DNA from: Atopobiaceae bacterium
GTDB taxonomy: Bacteria; Actinomycetota; Coriobacteriia; Coriobacteriales; Atopobiaceae
Reading direction: 5' to 3'
NCBI GenBank assembly: GCA_902834555.1
Contig: CADFJN010000001.1
Coordinates: 62,001-126,000 of the forward strand
Length of the DNA stretch: 64,000 bases
A model generated the notes under the pieces. That model did no database searches. It was not told the DNA's origin and saw nothing but the letters and a program-made list of their open reading frames with translations. The translations under genes were made by a program, and so were the position numbers. Below are positions 43,382 to 51,554 of the stretch, piece after piece (position 1 is the stretch's first letter; each line of letters opens with the position of its first letter).

Positions 43382-44650
43382 TTAGAAGTGGCGGCCGTAT
43401 CGGCCGCCGCCAAAGCCGCGCCCACGGGCCTTGGAGCCCGAGAACATCGTGCGCGTGGGCTTGGTGGTCGAGCGTCCGGACTGCGGGATGATGCGTCCCT
43501 CGTCATAGGCAAAGTCCGGCAGGTCCCACACCGGCACGAGCTTCTTGGTGAAGTACTCGATCTCTCGCAGGGGGCTCACCTCGTCGGGCGCCATGAACGT
43601 GTAGGCGTGGCCCGTTGCGCCGGCGCGGCCGGTACGGCCAATGCGGTGCACGTAGTCCTCCGGGTCCATGGGCACGTCGAAGTTGACCACCGCATCGATG
43701 CCCTCGACGTCGATGCCGCGGCTCATCACGTCCGTGGCGACAAGCACCTGGACCTTGCCCTCGCGGAACCGCTCGAGGGCCTTCTCGCGCGCCTTCTGCG
43801 GGCGGTCCGCGTGCATCACGTCCACCTTGAGGCCAGCGGCCTTGAGGATCTTCGAGACGTCGTCCACGCGGTGCTTGGTGCGGCAGAAGACCAGCACGCG
43901 CTCCGGCTGCACGCCGGTGCCGCCGCCGGTCTTTATGAGCGCCTCCAAGAGCTGCGTTTTCTGGCCCTGCGTGACGGGGCAGAGGTGCTCCTCCACGGTG
44001 TCAGCGGTCTGGCCCACGCGCGCGATCTCCACGTAGGCGGGGTCTCTCAGCAGAGCATCAATGGTGCTCTTGATGCTAGGTGGAATGGTTGCCGAGAAGA
44101 GCAGCGTCTGGTGCTTCTCGGGCAGGGCGTGCATGATACGACGAACGCTGGGCCAAAAGCCCATGTCGAGCATGCGGTCCGCCTCGTCGAGCACAAGCAC
44201 CTGCACCTTGGAGAGGCTCACGTGGTTGTGCTCCATGAGGTCGAGCAGGCGCCCCGGCGTGGCAACCAGGAGGTCGCAGCCCTTCTCGAGCTGCGCGATC
44301 TGCTTGTCGAACTTGGCACCGCCCATCACGATGACGGCGCGCTGGCCCGTCTCCTTGCACACCTCGCTCACCACGTTGTCGATCTGCGCGGCAAGCTCAC
44401 GCGTAGGCGTCACCACCAGGGCAAGCGGCTCCTTGCTGGTGGCCTTTTGACCCTGTATGAGCTGCAGTGCAGGCAGGGCGAAGGCGGCGGTCTTGCCGGT
44501 GCCCGTCTGTGCGGAGGCAACCACGTCGCGCCCCTCAAGGACAACGGGAATCGCCTGCGCCTGAACGGGAGTTGGTGTGTCAAAGCCAAGGGCATCCACC
44601 CCGGCAAGAATCTGCTCGTTTAGCCCGAGCTCGGCAAATGATGTATTCAT
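43382..44650 (-). CDS. DEAD-box RNA helicase (RhlE-like)
   Basis: 422 residues with all DEAD motifs: Q motif (GFDTPTPVQAQAIP), I ASAQTGTGKT, Ia PTRELAAQ, Ib TPGR, II DEAD, III SAT, IV VLVFCRT, V ATDVMSRGID, VI HRIGRTGRAG. A short Arg/Gly-rich tail (GRGFGGGRYGRHF) probably binds RNA. It remodels rRNA or mRNA, often in the cold. There is no ribosome binding site before the ATG, and a -10-like box ends 7 bases upstream, so the mRNA may be leaderless. Confidence 0.93.
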   Translation of the reverse strand: MNTSFAELGLNEQILAGVDALGFDTPTPVQAQAIPVVLEGRDVVASAQTGTGKTAAFALPALQLIQGQKATSKEPLALVVTPTRELAAQIDNVVSEVCKETGQRAVIVMGGAKFDKQIAQLEKGCDLLVATPGRLLDLMEHNHVSLSKVQVLVLDEADRMLDMGFWPSVRRIMHALPEKHQTLLFSATIPPSIKSTIDALLRDPAYVEIARVGQTADTVEEHLCPVTQGQKTQLLEALIKTGGGTGVQPERVLVFCRTKHRVDDVSKILKAAGLKVDVMHADRPQKAREKALERFREGKVQVLVATDVMSRGIDVEGIDAVVNFDVPMDPEDYVHRIGRTGRAGATGHAYTFMAPDEVSPLREIEYFTKKLVPVWDLPDFAYDEGRIIPQSGRSTTKPTRTMFSGSKARGRGFGGGRYGRHF

Positions 44651-44657
44651 GCTGCAC

Positions 44658-44686
44658 AGTATGGGGCATGTACGTGCGCTTTTCCA
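44658..44686 (-). promoter_or_regulatory. Candidate promoter giving a leaderless helicase mRNA
   Basis: Minus strand: TGGAAA (complement of 44681-44686), 17 bases, CATACT (complement of 44658-44663), then 7 bases to the ATG at 44650. The predicted transcription start coincides with the start codon. Confidence 0.4.
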
Positions 44687-44716
44687 CCATCACGACAATA
44701 TCGCCGCATGAAAACG

Positions 44717-44745
44717 GGGACAGCCCGCGCGCTCTCCTCTATACT
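44717..44745 (+). promoter_or_regulatory. Candidate promoter of metA
   Basis: GGGACA (44717-44722), 17 bases, TATACT (44740-44745), followed by GTGATG as in the purE promoter. The leader to metA is ~170 bases. I could not recognise a SAM riboswitch in it; it carries a GGCGAGAA octamer at 44778-44785. Confidence 0.5.
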
Positions 44746-44921
44746 GTGATGGCGTGCGTGCCAGTTGGGGTGCGCGTGGCGAGAAGGACCTTGTATGAGC
44801 TGGAACAGGGCAAACATGGCTCCACTCACGGCGCGAATGCGTCGAATGCGCTAGCTGCGTCGCGACTGTCGTCGTCGGCGCACGTCCGTCTTGCCCGTTT
44901 GCACCAGCCAAGGAGTCACGT

Positions 44922-45887
44922 ATGCCCATCAACATCCCAGACGGCCTGCCCGCCAAGAAGATCCTGCACGAGGAGCGTATCTTCGCCCTCGAAGAAGAGG
45001 TCGCCGAGCGCCAGGAGATCCGCCCGCTGAGGGTGGCCATCCTCAACCTCATGCCCACCAAAATCGAGACCGAGACCCAGATTCTGCGCCTCATCTCCAA
45101 GTCGCCGCTGCAGGTGAGCTGCGACTTCATGCGCGTCTCCACGCACGAGGCCACGCATGTCTCGCAGGATCACCTCGTGAAGTTCTACGACACGTTTGAC
45201 TCGTTTGCCGACAAGAACTACGACGGCCTTATCATCACGGGTGCGCCGGTGGAGCAGATGGACTTCGAGGACGTCGACTACTGGGACGAGCTCTGCGGGA
45301 TCATCGACTGGTCGCAGGAGCACGTGCTCTCCACCATGTACCTGTGCTGGGGCGCCATGGCCGGCCTCTGGCACCTGTACCGCATCCCCAAGAAGCAGCT
45401 TGGATCCAAGCTCTTTGGCGTCTTCCCGCAGCGCCTGTGCGACGAGTACAACTTCCTCACCAACGGCTTCGACGAGGTGCACTACATGCCGCACTCACGC
45501 CACGCCGCAATCGACACCAACGAGCTTGCCCGTCACCCCGAGCTGCACGTGCTCTCGGAGGGCTTCACCAGCGGTCCGGCCATCATTGCCACCGCAGATT
45601 TCCACGAGGTCTACGTGACGGGCCACTTCGAGTACGGCCGAGACACGCTCTCTGACGAGTTCTGGCGCGACTTCCACAAGGGGCTGCCCATCCGCCTGCC
45701 CGAGAACTACTTCCCGGACGACAACCCCGAGAGTCAGCCCATCTTCACGTGGCGTGCCCACGCGAACCTGCTCTACCGCAACTGGCTCAACTGGGTCTAC
45801 CAGATGACCCCCTACGACCTGGACCTCATTCCCCAGACCATCCGCCAGCTCCACGCGGACGCTGATGGCATGGTCGACAAGTTCTGA
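44922..45887 (+). CDS. metA: Homoserine O-acyltransferase (MetA family)
   Basis: 321 residues. It activates homoserine by acetylation or succinylation for methionine synthesis. N-terminal MPINIPDGLPA and LNLMPTKIETETQ are family signatures. The catalytic Cys is in YLCWGAMAGLWH (about 142); His and Glu are in TGHFEYGRDTL (about 235-237). Many Gram-positive MetA enzymes use acetyl-CoA; the residue that decides this could not be judged here. AAGGAGT precedes ATG 44922. Its TGA overlaps the next start (TGATG). Confidence 0.95.
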   Translation: MPINIPDGLPAKKILHEERIFALEEEVAERQEIRPLRVAILNLMPTKIETETQILRLISKSPLQVSCDFMRVSTHEATHVSQDHLVKFYDTFDSFADKNYDGLIITGAPVEQMDFEDVDYWDELCGIIDWSQEHVLSTMYLCWGAMAGLWHLYRIPKKQLGSKLFGVFPQRLCDEYNFLTNGFDEVHYMPHSRHAAIDTNELARHPELHVLSEGFTSGPAIIATADFHEVYVTGHFEYGRDTLSDEFWRDFHKGLPIRLPENYFPDDNPESQPIFTWRAHANLLYRNWLNWVYQMTPYDLDLIPQTIRQLHADADGMVDKF

Positions 45888-46348
45888 TGTCGGGGGAGCA
45901 GGGCGAGACTGCGGGCGGGTCCGTGCGCCTCACCGCGGAGCTTCTAGAGCAGCTGCTGGCGTCGGCGACACCGGAGCAGTATCTTGCGCGCGCAAGTCTG
46001 GAGGAGCGCTCGCTCGCGGAGTACGCAGAGGCCGTGCGAGAAGCGCATGGGCTCAAGAAATCGCAGGTCATCCGCTCGTCCGGGCTCAACCCCACCTTCT
46101 GCTACCAGATCTTCGAGGGCGCGCGGCGCCCCGGTCGCGACAGCGCGATCATGCTGGCCTTTGGGCTGGGTTGCTCGCTCGTTGAGGCACAGCGCCTGCT
46201 GCGGCTTGCCGGCGCCTCCGAGCTGTGGTCGCGTAACCGCCGCGACGCCATCATCATCTTCTGTCTCGAGCACGGCATGGACCGCCAGCAGACGGATGAC
46301 GAGCTGTGGCGCCTGGGCGAGAAGACCCTGCTCGACGGGGAGGCGTAG
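45887..46348 (+). CDS. Helix-turn-helix protein, first paralogue (kinase-linked)
   Basis: 153 residues. An N-terminal ~55-residue helical region is followed by an XRE-like HTH (LKKSQVIRSSGLNPTFCYQIFEGARRPGR) and a C-terminal helical domain (LWSRNRRDAIIIFCLEHGMD). It is clearly related to the protein encoded at 47683-48132 along the HTH and tail (LNxTFxYQIxxGxRR; RRDxI). The start ATG overlaps the metA stop and its own stop overlaps the kinase start, so it is coupled to both. Likely a DNA-binding regulator or kinase adaptor; its ligand is unknown. Confidence 0.75.
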   Translation: MSGEQGETAGGSVRLTAELLEQLLASATPEQYLARASLEERSLAEYAEAVREAHGLKKSQVIRSSGLNPTFCYQIFEGARRPGRDSAIMLAFGLGCSLVEAQRLLRLAGASELWSRNRRDAIIIFCLEHGMDRQQTDDELWRLGEKTLLDGEA

Positions 46349-47586
46349 TGGACACGCCCGCAGACGCGCAGCTCATGGCTGCGCTCGAGAAGGACGAGGC
46401 CTATCGCGTGGTGCGCGTGCTTGCCTGCGGGGAGGCCGGCTCGACCGAGGTCGTGAGCAGGCCGGGCGCGGCGCACTTCGGCGAGGGCCCGCTGGTCCGC
46501 AAGCGCGTAAAGCGTGACGTTGCAAACGTCGAGGTCTTCTCGCGTCTCTCGTCCGCTGCCGGCAAGCACCTGCCGCGCGTGGTCGAGACGTACGACCTCC
46601 CCGACCAGGTGGTCATTGTCCGCGAGTACGTCTATGGGGCATCGCTTGCCTCGTGCGTGGCCGAGGCAGGTCGCATGGGCGAGACGGCAGCGGCGCATGT
46701 GGCCGCCGACGTGTGCGATGCGGTCGCCGCCCTCCATGAGCTGGGAATTGTTCATCGCGACGTGTCACCCAAGAACGTCATCCTCTCTCCGCGCGGCGCC
46801 GTGCTTATCGACCTGGGCATTGCGCGTGCCTACGTCGAGGGCGCGCAACGCGACACTACCCGGCTTGGTACCTGGGGCTTTGCGTCTCCCGAGCAGTACG
46901 GCTTTGCCCAGACCGACGACCGCTCAGACGTCTACTCAATTGGTTGCCTTTTGGGCTTTATGCTCACGGGCGTCACGCCAGACGCCGAGGGGTATGCGGC
47001 GGCGCTTGCGGATTCCGCCGTTGTGCGTCCTGAACTGCGGCGCATTGTCGAGAAGGCCTGTAGTTTCGAGCCGAGCGAGCGCTACCAGAGCGCGAGGGCG
47101 CTGCGTGATGCCGTGCTGCGGGCGGTGCCGGACGCGGCAGCCGTGAACGTTGACAAGTCTTCGAGCGCAAAGGCCGGCAAGCGCGAGAAGATTCCCCGTA
47201 CACTGGCAAGGCCACACCAGCTGGTGGCGGCGTTTTCCGAGGCAAAGCCGTGGATGCAGGCACTTACCATTGCCTTGGTGGTTCTCGGCATATTTGTTGG
47301 CATTCTCTTTGGCTCGGCTGCGGTCTATACCGCCAACGCGATGGTTGGCGACCATCCCATGGCATCGCTTCTGGTGGTTCTCGGCGCTAGTATCTACCTT
47401 GTCCTTCTCCTGGTCGAGGAGATTCCGGCGGCAATGCTTGGGGCGGGTCCGTATGCCGCGATGAAGTACAGACAACGTTCTGCCCGGATGATTCTCCTGG
47501 CAAAGCGACTGCTCATGGCGCTGGGCGTGCTCTTTGCTTTCGTTGTCGTCCTTGCGGTGTTCGTAGCACTGACTCCTGGGGGCTAG
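46348..47586 (+). CDS. Membrane-anchored serine/threonine protein kinase
   Basis: 412 residues. The kinase domain (about 20-270) keeps the ATP-site Lys region (GPLVRKRV), the catalytic loop HRDVSPKNV, the metal motif DLGIAR (in place of DFG), SPEQYG and the DDRSDVYSIGCLLGFMLTG helix. The glycine-rich loop is poorly conserved. Three membrane helices follow at about 305-330, 345-368 and 385-408; there are no PASTA domains, unlike PknB/StkP, so it does not read muropeptides. GTG start 46348 with GGGGAGG at 46336-46342; one-base overlap with the HTH gene. Probably transmits an envelope signal with its HTH neighbours. Confidence 0.82.
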   Translation: MDTPADAQLMAALEKDEAYRVVRVLACGEAGSTEVVSRPGAAHFGEGPLVRKRVKRDVANVEVFSRLSSAAGKHLPRVVETYDLPDQVVIVREYVYGASLASCVAEAGRMGETAAAHVAADVCDAVAALHELGIVHRDVSPKNVILSPRGAVLIDLGIARAYVEGAQRDTTRLGTWGFASPEQYGFAQTDDRSDVYSIGCLLGFMLTGVTPDAEGYAAALADSAVVRPELRRIVEKACSFEPSERYQSARALRDAVLRAVPDAAAVNVDKSSSAKAGKREKIPRTLARPHQLVAAFSEAKPWMQALTIALVVLGIFVGILFGSAAVYTANAMVGDHPMASLLVVLGASIYLVLLLVEEIPAAMLGAGPYAAMKYRQRSARMILLAKRLLMALGVLFAFVVVLAVFVALTPGG

Positions 47587-47618
47587 ACGGCTATTCTCGC
47601 CCACGCGCGTCGCATCTT

Positions 47619-47633
47619 TTAGCAGCAAGCTAA
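47619..47633. promoter_or_regulatory. Candidate operator TTAGC-N5-GCTAA, site 1
   Basis: TTAGC, AGCAA, GCTAA followed by TGAAAGC, 49 bases before the second HTH gene. The same inverted repeat with the same N5 spacing and TGAARGC flank recurs at 48134-48148. Confidence 0.6.
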
Positions 47634-47682
47634 TGAAAGCGCCCCAGCGTTTTGCCACCATCCATTGCGGATGGAGGCGAAC

Positions 47683-48132
47683 GTGGAAGATTCCTGGCAT
47701 GCCATAGCGTGCGACGCAGACATCGACAAGGTTCTTGCCTGCGCATCCTTCGACGAGCGAGATCTCTCTGCCTGGGCTCGTGATTGCTTGGCGGCAAGTG
47801 GCATGCCGAGAAACGATGCCATCCACCGGAGCCGCCTTAATCAAACTTTTGCGTATCAGATCCTTGCGGGAACCAGGCGAGCCTCGCGCGACAAGCTGCT
47901 GCAGCTTGCCTTTGGGATGCAGTTGGGGATTCGTGACACCTCTGAGCTGCTCGAACGCGGTGGCGCATGCCGCCTGCGGCCGGATTGTCGCCGAGATCTC
48001 ATCGTTGCGTATGCGCTTCATCACGGCTTGGGCGTCGAGCAGTGCGACGACCTCCTCTGGGAGCACGGCGAGCGGACCATCATGCCCGGAAAGCCCCGCG
48101 GCGAGAGTCGCTCGCAAGACCGCCCGCAGTGA
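47683..48132 (+). CDS. Helix-turn-helix protein, second paralogue
   Basis: 149 residues. HTH region SRLNQTFAYQILAGTRRASRDK and C-terminal RRDLIVAYALHHGLGVEQCDDLLWEHGERT align with the protein encoded at 45887-46348 without large gaps. GTG 47683 is chosen as start because GGAGG is 5 bases upstream; ATG 47671 lacks a ribosome site. Flanked on both sides by the TTAGC-N5-GCTAA sites, which suggests that it or its paralogue binds them. Confidence 0.72.
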   Translation: MEDSWHAIACDADIDKVLACASFDERDLSAWARDCLAASGMPRNDAIHRSRLNQTFAYQILAGTRRASRDKLLQLAFGMQLGIRDTSELLERGGACRLRPDCRRDLIVAYALHHGLGVEQCDDLLWEHGERTIMPGKPRGESRSQDRPQ

Positions 48133-48133
48133 T

Positions 48134-48148
48134 TTAGCTGGGAGCTAA
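48134..48148. promoter_or_regulatory. Candidate operator TTAGC-N5-GCTAA, site 2
   Basis: TTAGC, TGGGA, GCTAA followed by TGAAGGC, one base after the second HTH gene and 95 bases before the membrane protein gene at 48244. See site 1. Confidence 0.6.
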
Positions 48149-48243
48149 TGAAGGCTTCGGCACGGCCACTTAGGATGCATTCAGTTCGTGGCAGACACGC
48201 CCGGTGCTCTACCTGGTGTTGGTTGGACAAAGGAGGAACGCTC

Positions 48244-49059
48244 ATGGCAGAAGTCGAAGATAGGGTCAGCAAGCAGGGCGAGGAAAAGAAGCAGAAGAAG
48301 CATCGCGGTAGGAAAGTTCTCATCATCATCCTGGTAGTTATCGCAGCGATCATTGCAATTGCCGCGATTGGTGGCAACTCCGCCAAGCCCTCGAGTGAGC
48401 CCTTTGATCCTGCCAACTACCAGCAGGTTGACTACGCAACGGTCGCTAAGACGCCGGACGACTACAAGAACCAGAAGCTCTACTTTGTAGGGAGCGTTCT
48501 GCAGGTCCTGGAGGGAAGCAACGAGACGGATGTCCGTCTTGCCACCGGCGTCTCCGGCTACGATGACATCGTCTACGTGAAGATTGATAACTCGGTGCTT
48601 GGCGACAACCACCTTCAGGAAGGCCAGGCGCTTGGCGTCTATGGCGCGTGCACCGGTCAGTATCACTACACGTCAGCCCTAGGCGTCGACATTGCTATTC
48701 CTGGCCTTGTCGCGGATCAGTTGGACGAGAACGTTGAGACCCCGCAACAGCAGATGGTTGACAAGGTCCAGGCAATCTTTGATGGTGCCACCTTCGAAAA
48801 GACCAGCAATGGCTATGGTATGTACGATTACACCGCCACAATTGCTAACACGACCGATCAAGACCTCAGCAACGTAAGCGTCACCCTTGGGCTTTACGAC
48901 GATTCTGGTACGCGTGTCGACGAGACGTACGTGAGTGCTAACTCGTGGGCTGCGGGCGAGAGTGCGGTGTTTGATTCTGTTTCCACTACTGATGCCGCGA
49001 AGGTCAAGGCTGAAGTGCAGACCTTCTCGATAGGGGATGACTACTACTCTGCAAAGTAG
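48244..49059 (+). CDS. Membrane-anchored extracellular protein, FxLYD-like C-terminal domain
   Basis: 271 residues. Basic cytoplasmic tail (to ~24), one membrane helix (about 25-45, KVLIIILVVIAAIIAIAAIG), then an outside region: a ~100-residue domain that looks like an OB-type barrel (KTPDDYKNQKLYFVGSVLQV) and a beta domain with the NTTDQDLSNVSVTLGLYDDSG pattern of FxLYD proteins. It could be a cell-surface sensor or substrate of the adjoining kinase cluster. AGGAGGAACG precedes the ATG. Confidence 0.7.
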   Translation: MAEVEDRVSKQGEEKKQKKHRGRKVLIIILVVIAAIIAIAAIGGNSAKPSSEPFDPANYQQVDYATVAKTPDDYKNQKLYFVGSVLQVLEGSNETDVRLATGVSGYDDIVYVKIDNSVLGDNHLQEGQALGVYGACTGQYHYTSALGVDIAIPGLVADQLDENVETPQQQMVDKVQAIFDGATFEKTSNGYGMYDYTATIANTTDQDLSNVSVTLGLYDDSGTRVDETYVSANSWAAGESAVFDSVSTTDAAKVKAEVQTFSIGDDYYSAK

Positions 49060-49105
49060 TCTTTCCTAGTCTGCTTCACAGGCCTGTAGAGAAAGGAAAC
49101 CCACT

Positions 49106-49411
49106 ATGGCAGATGCAAAGTCTAAGCTCGTTGAGTGGCACGATAACGCCAAGAAGGTGTCCATTGGCTCTCTGATTGCAGCCGCGATCCTTGGCGTGGT
49201 GTATTCCTCGCTTCAAGACAGCGCAGCCAAGGCTCTTTCTGATGTCACCGCCAGCACGGTAACCAATTTTTCGGCTACGCATGCCTACCAGAGCGCCACG
49301 GCAAACGCGCAGGCAGCAATGGCATTCTTCTACATCGCTGTTGGCGTGGCCACGATTGCGGTTCTCGCCTGGGTGGCGTCCAGTTTGCTGATTGCCTACA
49401 AGGAGTCGTAG
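49106..49411 (+). CDS. Small two-helix membrane protein, unknown
   Basis: 101 residues. Hydrophobic helices at about 18-36 (SIGSLIAAAILGVVYSS) and 72-96 (FFYIAVGVATIAVLAWVASS), separated by an Ala/Ser/Thr-rich outside loop. No family recognised. It is 46 bases after the FxLYD-like gene and probably shares its transcript. GAAAGG upstream. Confidence 0.6.
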   Translation: MADAKSKLVEWHDNAKKVSIGSLIAAAILGVVYSSLQDSAAKALSDVTASTVTNFSATHAYQSATANAQAAMAFFYIAVGVATIAVLAWVASSLLIAYKES

Positions 49412-49445
49412 CGGCGTTTCTCTTGGCGCAAAGACGTTAGTAGTT

Positions 49446-49479
49446 GGCCGGGCTCGCGGCATGCGTCGCGAGCCCGGCC
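49446..49479. terminator. Strong hairpin between converging genes
   Basis: GGCCGGGCTCGCG (49446-49458), 8-base loop, exact complement (49467-49479). Weak T content on both sides; probably serves both strands. Confidence 0.7.
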
Positions 49480-49495
49480 TCTCATTGCGTTTGTC

Positions 49496-50056
49496 CTACT
49501 CGTCCCACACGCGGAACTCAAAGTGACCGTCCTCGTAGACGCCATAGCTGTGAGTTCCGTCCTTAGGAACGCCAACCGAGCCCGGGTTGAACACAGTGAT
49601 TCCTGGGTGCGAGTCACTCGTTTGGTTAACCTTCTTATGCGTGTGCCCGTACACCAGCGCCGAACCCTGCGGCAGCTCGGGCCATACGTCGACCGAGTTG
49701 TGAATCCCCGGCCCCCACACGTGCCCGTGCGTGAGGAAGATGGTCATCCCCGCCCCGTCGTTAGCCTCTGGGTCAAGCAGGATGTTGTACTCGGCCATGC
49801 AGGGGAAGTCGAGCACCATCTGGTCGACCTCGGCCTCGCAGTTGCCGCGCACAGCGATGACCTTCTCGGCAATGCCGTTGAGCATGCCGAAAACCTTCTT
49901 GGGCGCGTAGTCCTCGGGAAGGTCGTTTCTCGGCCCGTGGTAGAGCATGTCGCCGAGAAGAACCACGCGATCGGGGCTCTCGGTGTCGATGGCGTCCATG
50001 AGCCGGGCGCACCAGTCGGCCGCGCCGTGGATGTCGGATGCGATGAGGAGCTTCAT
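49496..50056 (-). CDS. yfcE: YfcE-type metallophosphodiesterase
   Basis: 186 residues. All calcineurin-like metal motifs are present: ASDIHGAAD, LLGDMLYHGPRN, VRGNCEAE, LTHGHVWGP and VYGHTHK. The YfcE family cleaves small phosphodiesters in vitro; the natural substrate is not known. A perfect AGGAGGT lies before the ATG. Confidence 0.9.
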   Translation of the reverse strand: MKLLIASDIHGAADWCARLMDAIDTESPDRVVLLGDMLYHGPRNDLPEDYAPKKVFGMLNGIAEKVIAVRGNCEAEVDQMVLDFPCMAEYNILLDPEANDGAGMTIFLTHGHVWGPGIHNSVDVWPELPQGSALVYGHTHKKVNQTSDSHPGITVFNPGSVGVPKDGTHSYGVYEDGHFEFRVWDE

Positions 50057-50156
50057 GGGTACCTCCTGTGGTCGTGTCTCGGTTCATTGTATGCGCGGCA
50101 TGTGGTGTCGGCGCCCCCAATGCTGGGCCCCAAAGCTCGCGTTTACTTGTGCCCGC

Positions 50157-51554
50157 CTATCCTTTTCTATCCAACGGCGCCGGAATCATGGCGTCAACGG
50201 TAAAGGTGCGGCCGCGTTGTCCAAACGTGAGCGTCCCGCCATGCCGTTCCACTATCTCGCGCATCGAACGCGTGCCAAAGCCGTGACGGTGCACGTCCGC
50301 CTTGCTTGTCTGGGGCATTCCATCGGAGAAGCGCGCCTCTCCAGCGAGATAGTTCTCAACATGGATAGTCGCCAAGCTTCCAATTTGCCTTACGGTCAGG
50401 GATATGCTGCGTTGGCCGGGGTCGGGCAGCGCGCGCACGGCCTCGATGGCGTTGTCCAGCGCGTTCCCAAAGAGCGAATAGACTTCCGAGGGACTGAGCG
50501 CTACGAGCGCGCTGCCGTCAGCAATAACGCTAAGAGAGATGCCCTCCCGCTCGCAAAGCAGGCCCTTTTCGGTGAGAATTGTATCCAAGGCCTCGTTGCC
50601 GGTCTTTGCTTGGGAATCGTAGACTGCAACCTCGCGCTCGACGCTTGCCAAGAACTCTGGGTCGACCGCCTTGCCTCCGGTGGCCGCCTGGTGGATCTGG
50701 TGCCTGATGTCGTGGCACTTCACGTTGATTGCGTCGATGTTGGCGCGAGACAGCTGGTACTGCCGCTCGCGCTCGGAGGCAATGCGCTGGTTCTGTGCCA
50801 GCTCGAGCTCAAGACTGCGCTTGCTCAAGATTTCGAACTGCACAAAGAGGACAAAGCAGCACACAACGCCATGCACGCCGTGCAGCGCCAGAAGCGAGTA
50901 GAACCCAGCAACGCCACTCAGGCTTTTTATTAGCACGTCAAATGATATGACCACAAGAATGACCAGGACAAGCGCAGCGAGCATGCCGTGATCTTCGACA
51001 TTGCCCAGCCCCTCTTGCCGAGCAGGGCGAATAAACGCGATATACGCAAGGGCGTAGACAATCGCGAGGGGGACAATTGCCACGAATGCCGCTGCCGGAA
51101 TGTACTCGAAGTGCACGCCCGCCTCAATCGAGGGACTTACGGAAACTCCGAGATAGTGAAAGAGCAGCAGCTTGAGGAGCTCGCTTGTCCCACTCGCCAG
51201 GTTCTGGATGGTGTAGCCTGCGCCCGCGCAGAACAGTGCCTGCCACACGGAGGTTTCGTAGAGAGACATGGCAACGGGAACCATTGAGACAAGGATGACC
51301 ACAGAACTTACAAGCGAATATGCGCGGTTGAACCCTTCGGGATCCGGGGAGCTAAGGATGAACAGATAGGCGGGAGGGGACACCGCGAGCGTTCCTGCGG
51401 CAACGATGCAGAGCACCATTGCCATACGGCGGGCAAAGGGCTCCCTTCGCGGGCGCGCGGACGCGAGCATAAGTACTGGCGCGAGAACTTCTGCCACAGG
51501 GACCAGAGTCATGCTCATTCCTGGCACAACCGCTGCAGCGTCTATTGGAATCAT
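50157..51554 (-). CDS. AgrC-like sensor histidine kinase (GHKL type)
   Basis: 465 residues. Six to seven membrane helices in the first ~230, a coiled linker (LELELAQNQRIASERERQYQ), the H box KCHDIRHQIHQ with the phosphorylated His, N box GNALDNAIEAV, and G box GFGTRSMREIVERHGG. The fold class senses peptides in AgrC, but no agrB/agrD-like gene is nearby, so the signal is open. Start set at 51554 (GGAGGGGGCGGAGC upstream). It overlaps the response regulator stop by 4 bases (ATGA). Confidence 0.85.
   Translation of the reverse strand: MIPIDAAAVVPGMSMTLVPVAEVLAPVLMLASARPRREPFARRMAMVLCIVAAGTLAVSPPAYLFILSSPDPEGFNRAYSLVSSVVILVSMVPVAMSLYETSVWQALFCAGAGYTIQNLASGTSELLKLLLFHYLGVSVSPSIEAGVHFEYIPAAAFVAIVPLAIVYALAYIAFIRPARQEGLGNVEDHGMLAALVLVILVVISFDVLIKSLSGVAGFYSLLALHGVHGVVCCFVLFVQFEILSKRSLELELAQNQRIASERERQYQLSRANIDAINVKCHDIRHQIHQAATGGKAVDPEFLASVEREVAVYDSQAKTGNEALDTILTEKGLLCEREGISLSVIADGSALVALSPSEVYSLFGNALDNAIEAVRALPDPGQRSISLTVRQIGSLATIHVENYLAGEARFSDGMPQTSKADVHRHGFGTRSMREIVERHGGTLTFGQRGRTFTVDAMIPAPLDRKG

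Noticed and set aside
44746..44921. SAM riboswitch in the metA leader
   Set aside because: No SAM-I-type core motifs or terminator/anti-terminator pair could be seen; the leader is simply long.
44749..44921. Upstream ORF in the metA leader starting at ATG 44749
   Set aside because: The frame runs into metA without a stop and has no ribosome site.
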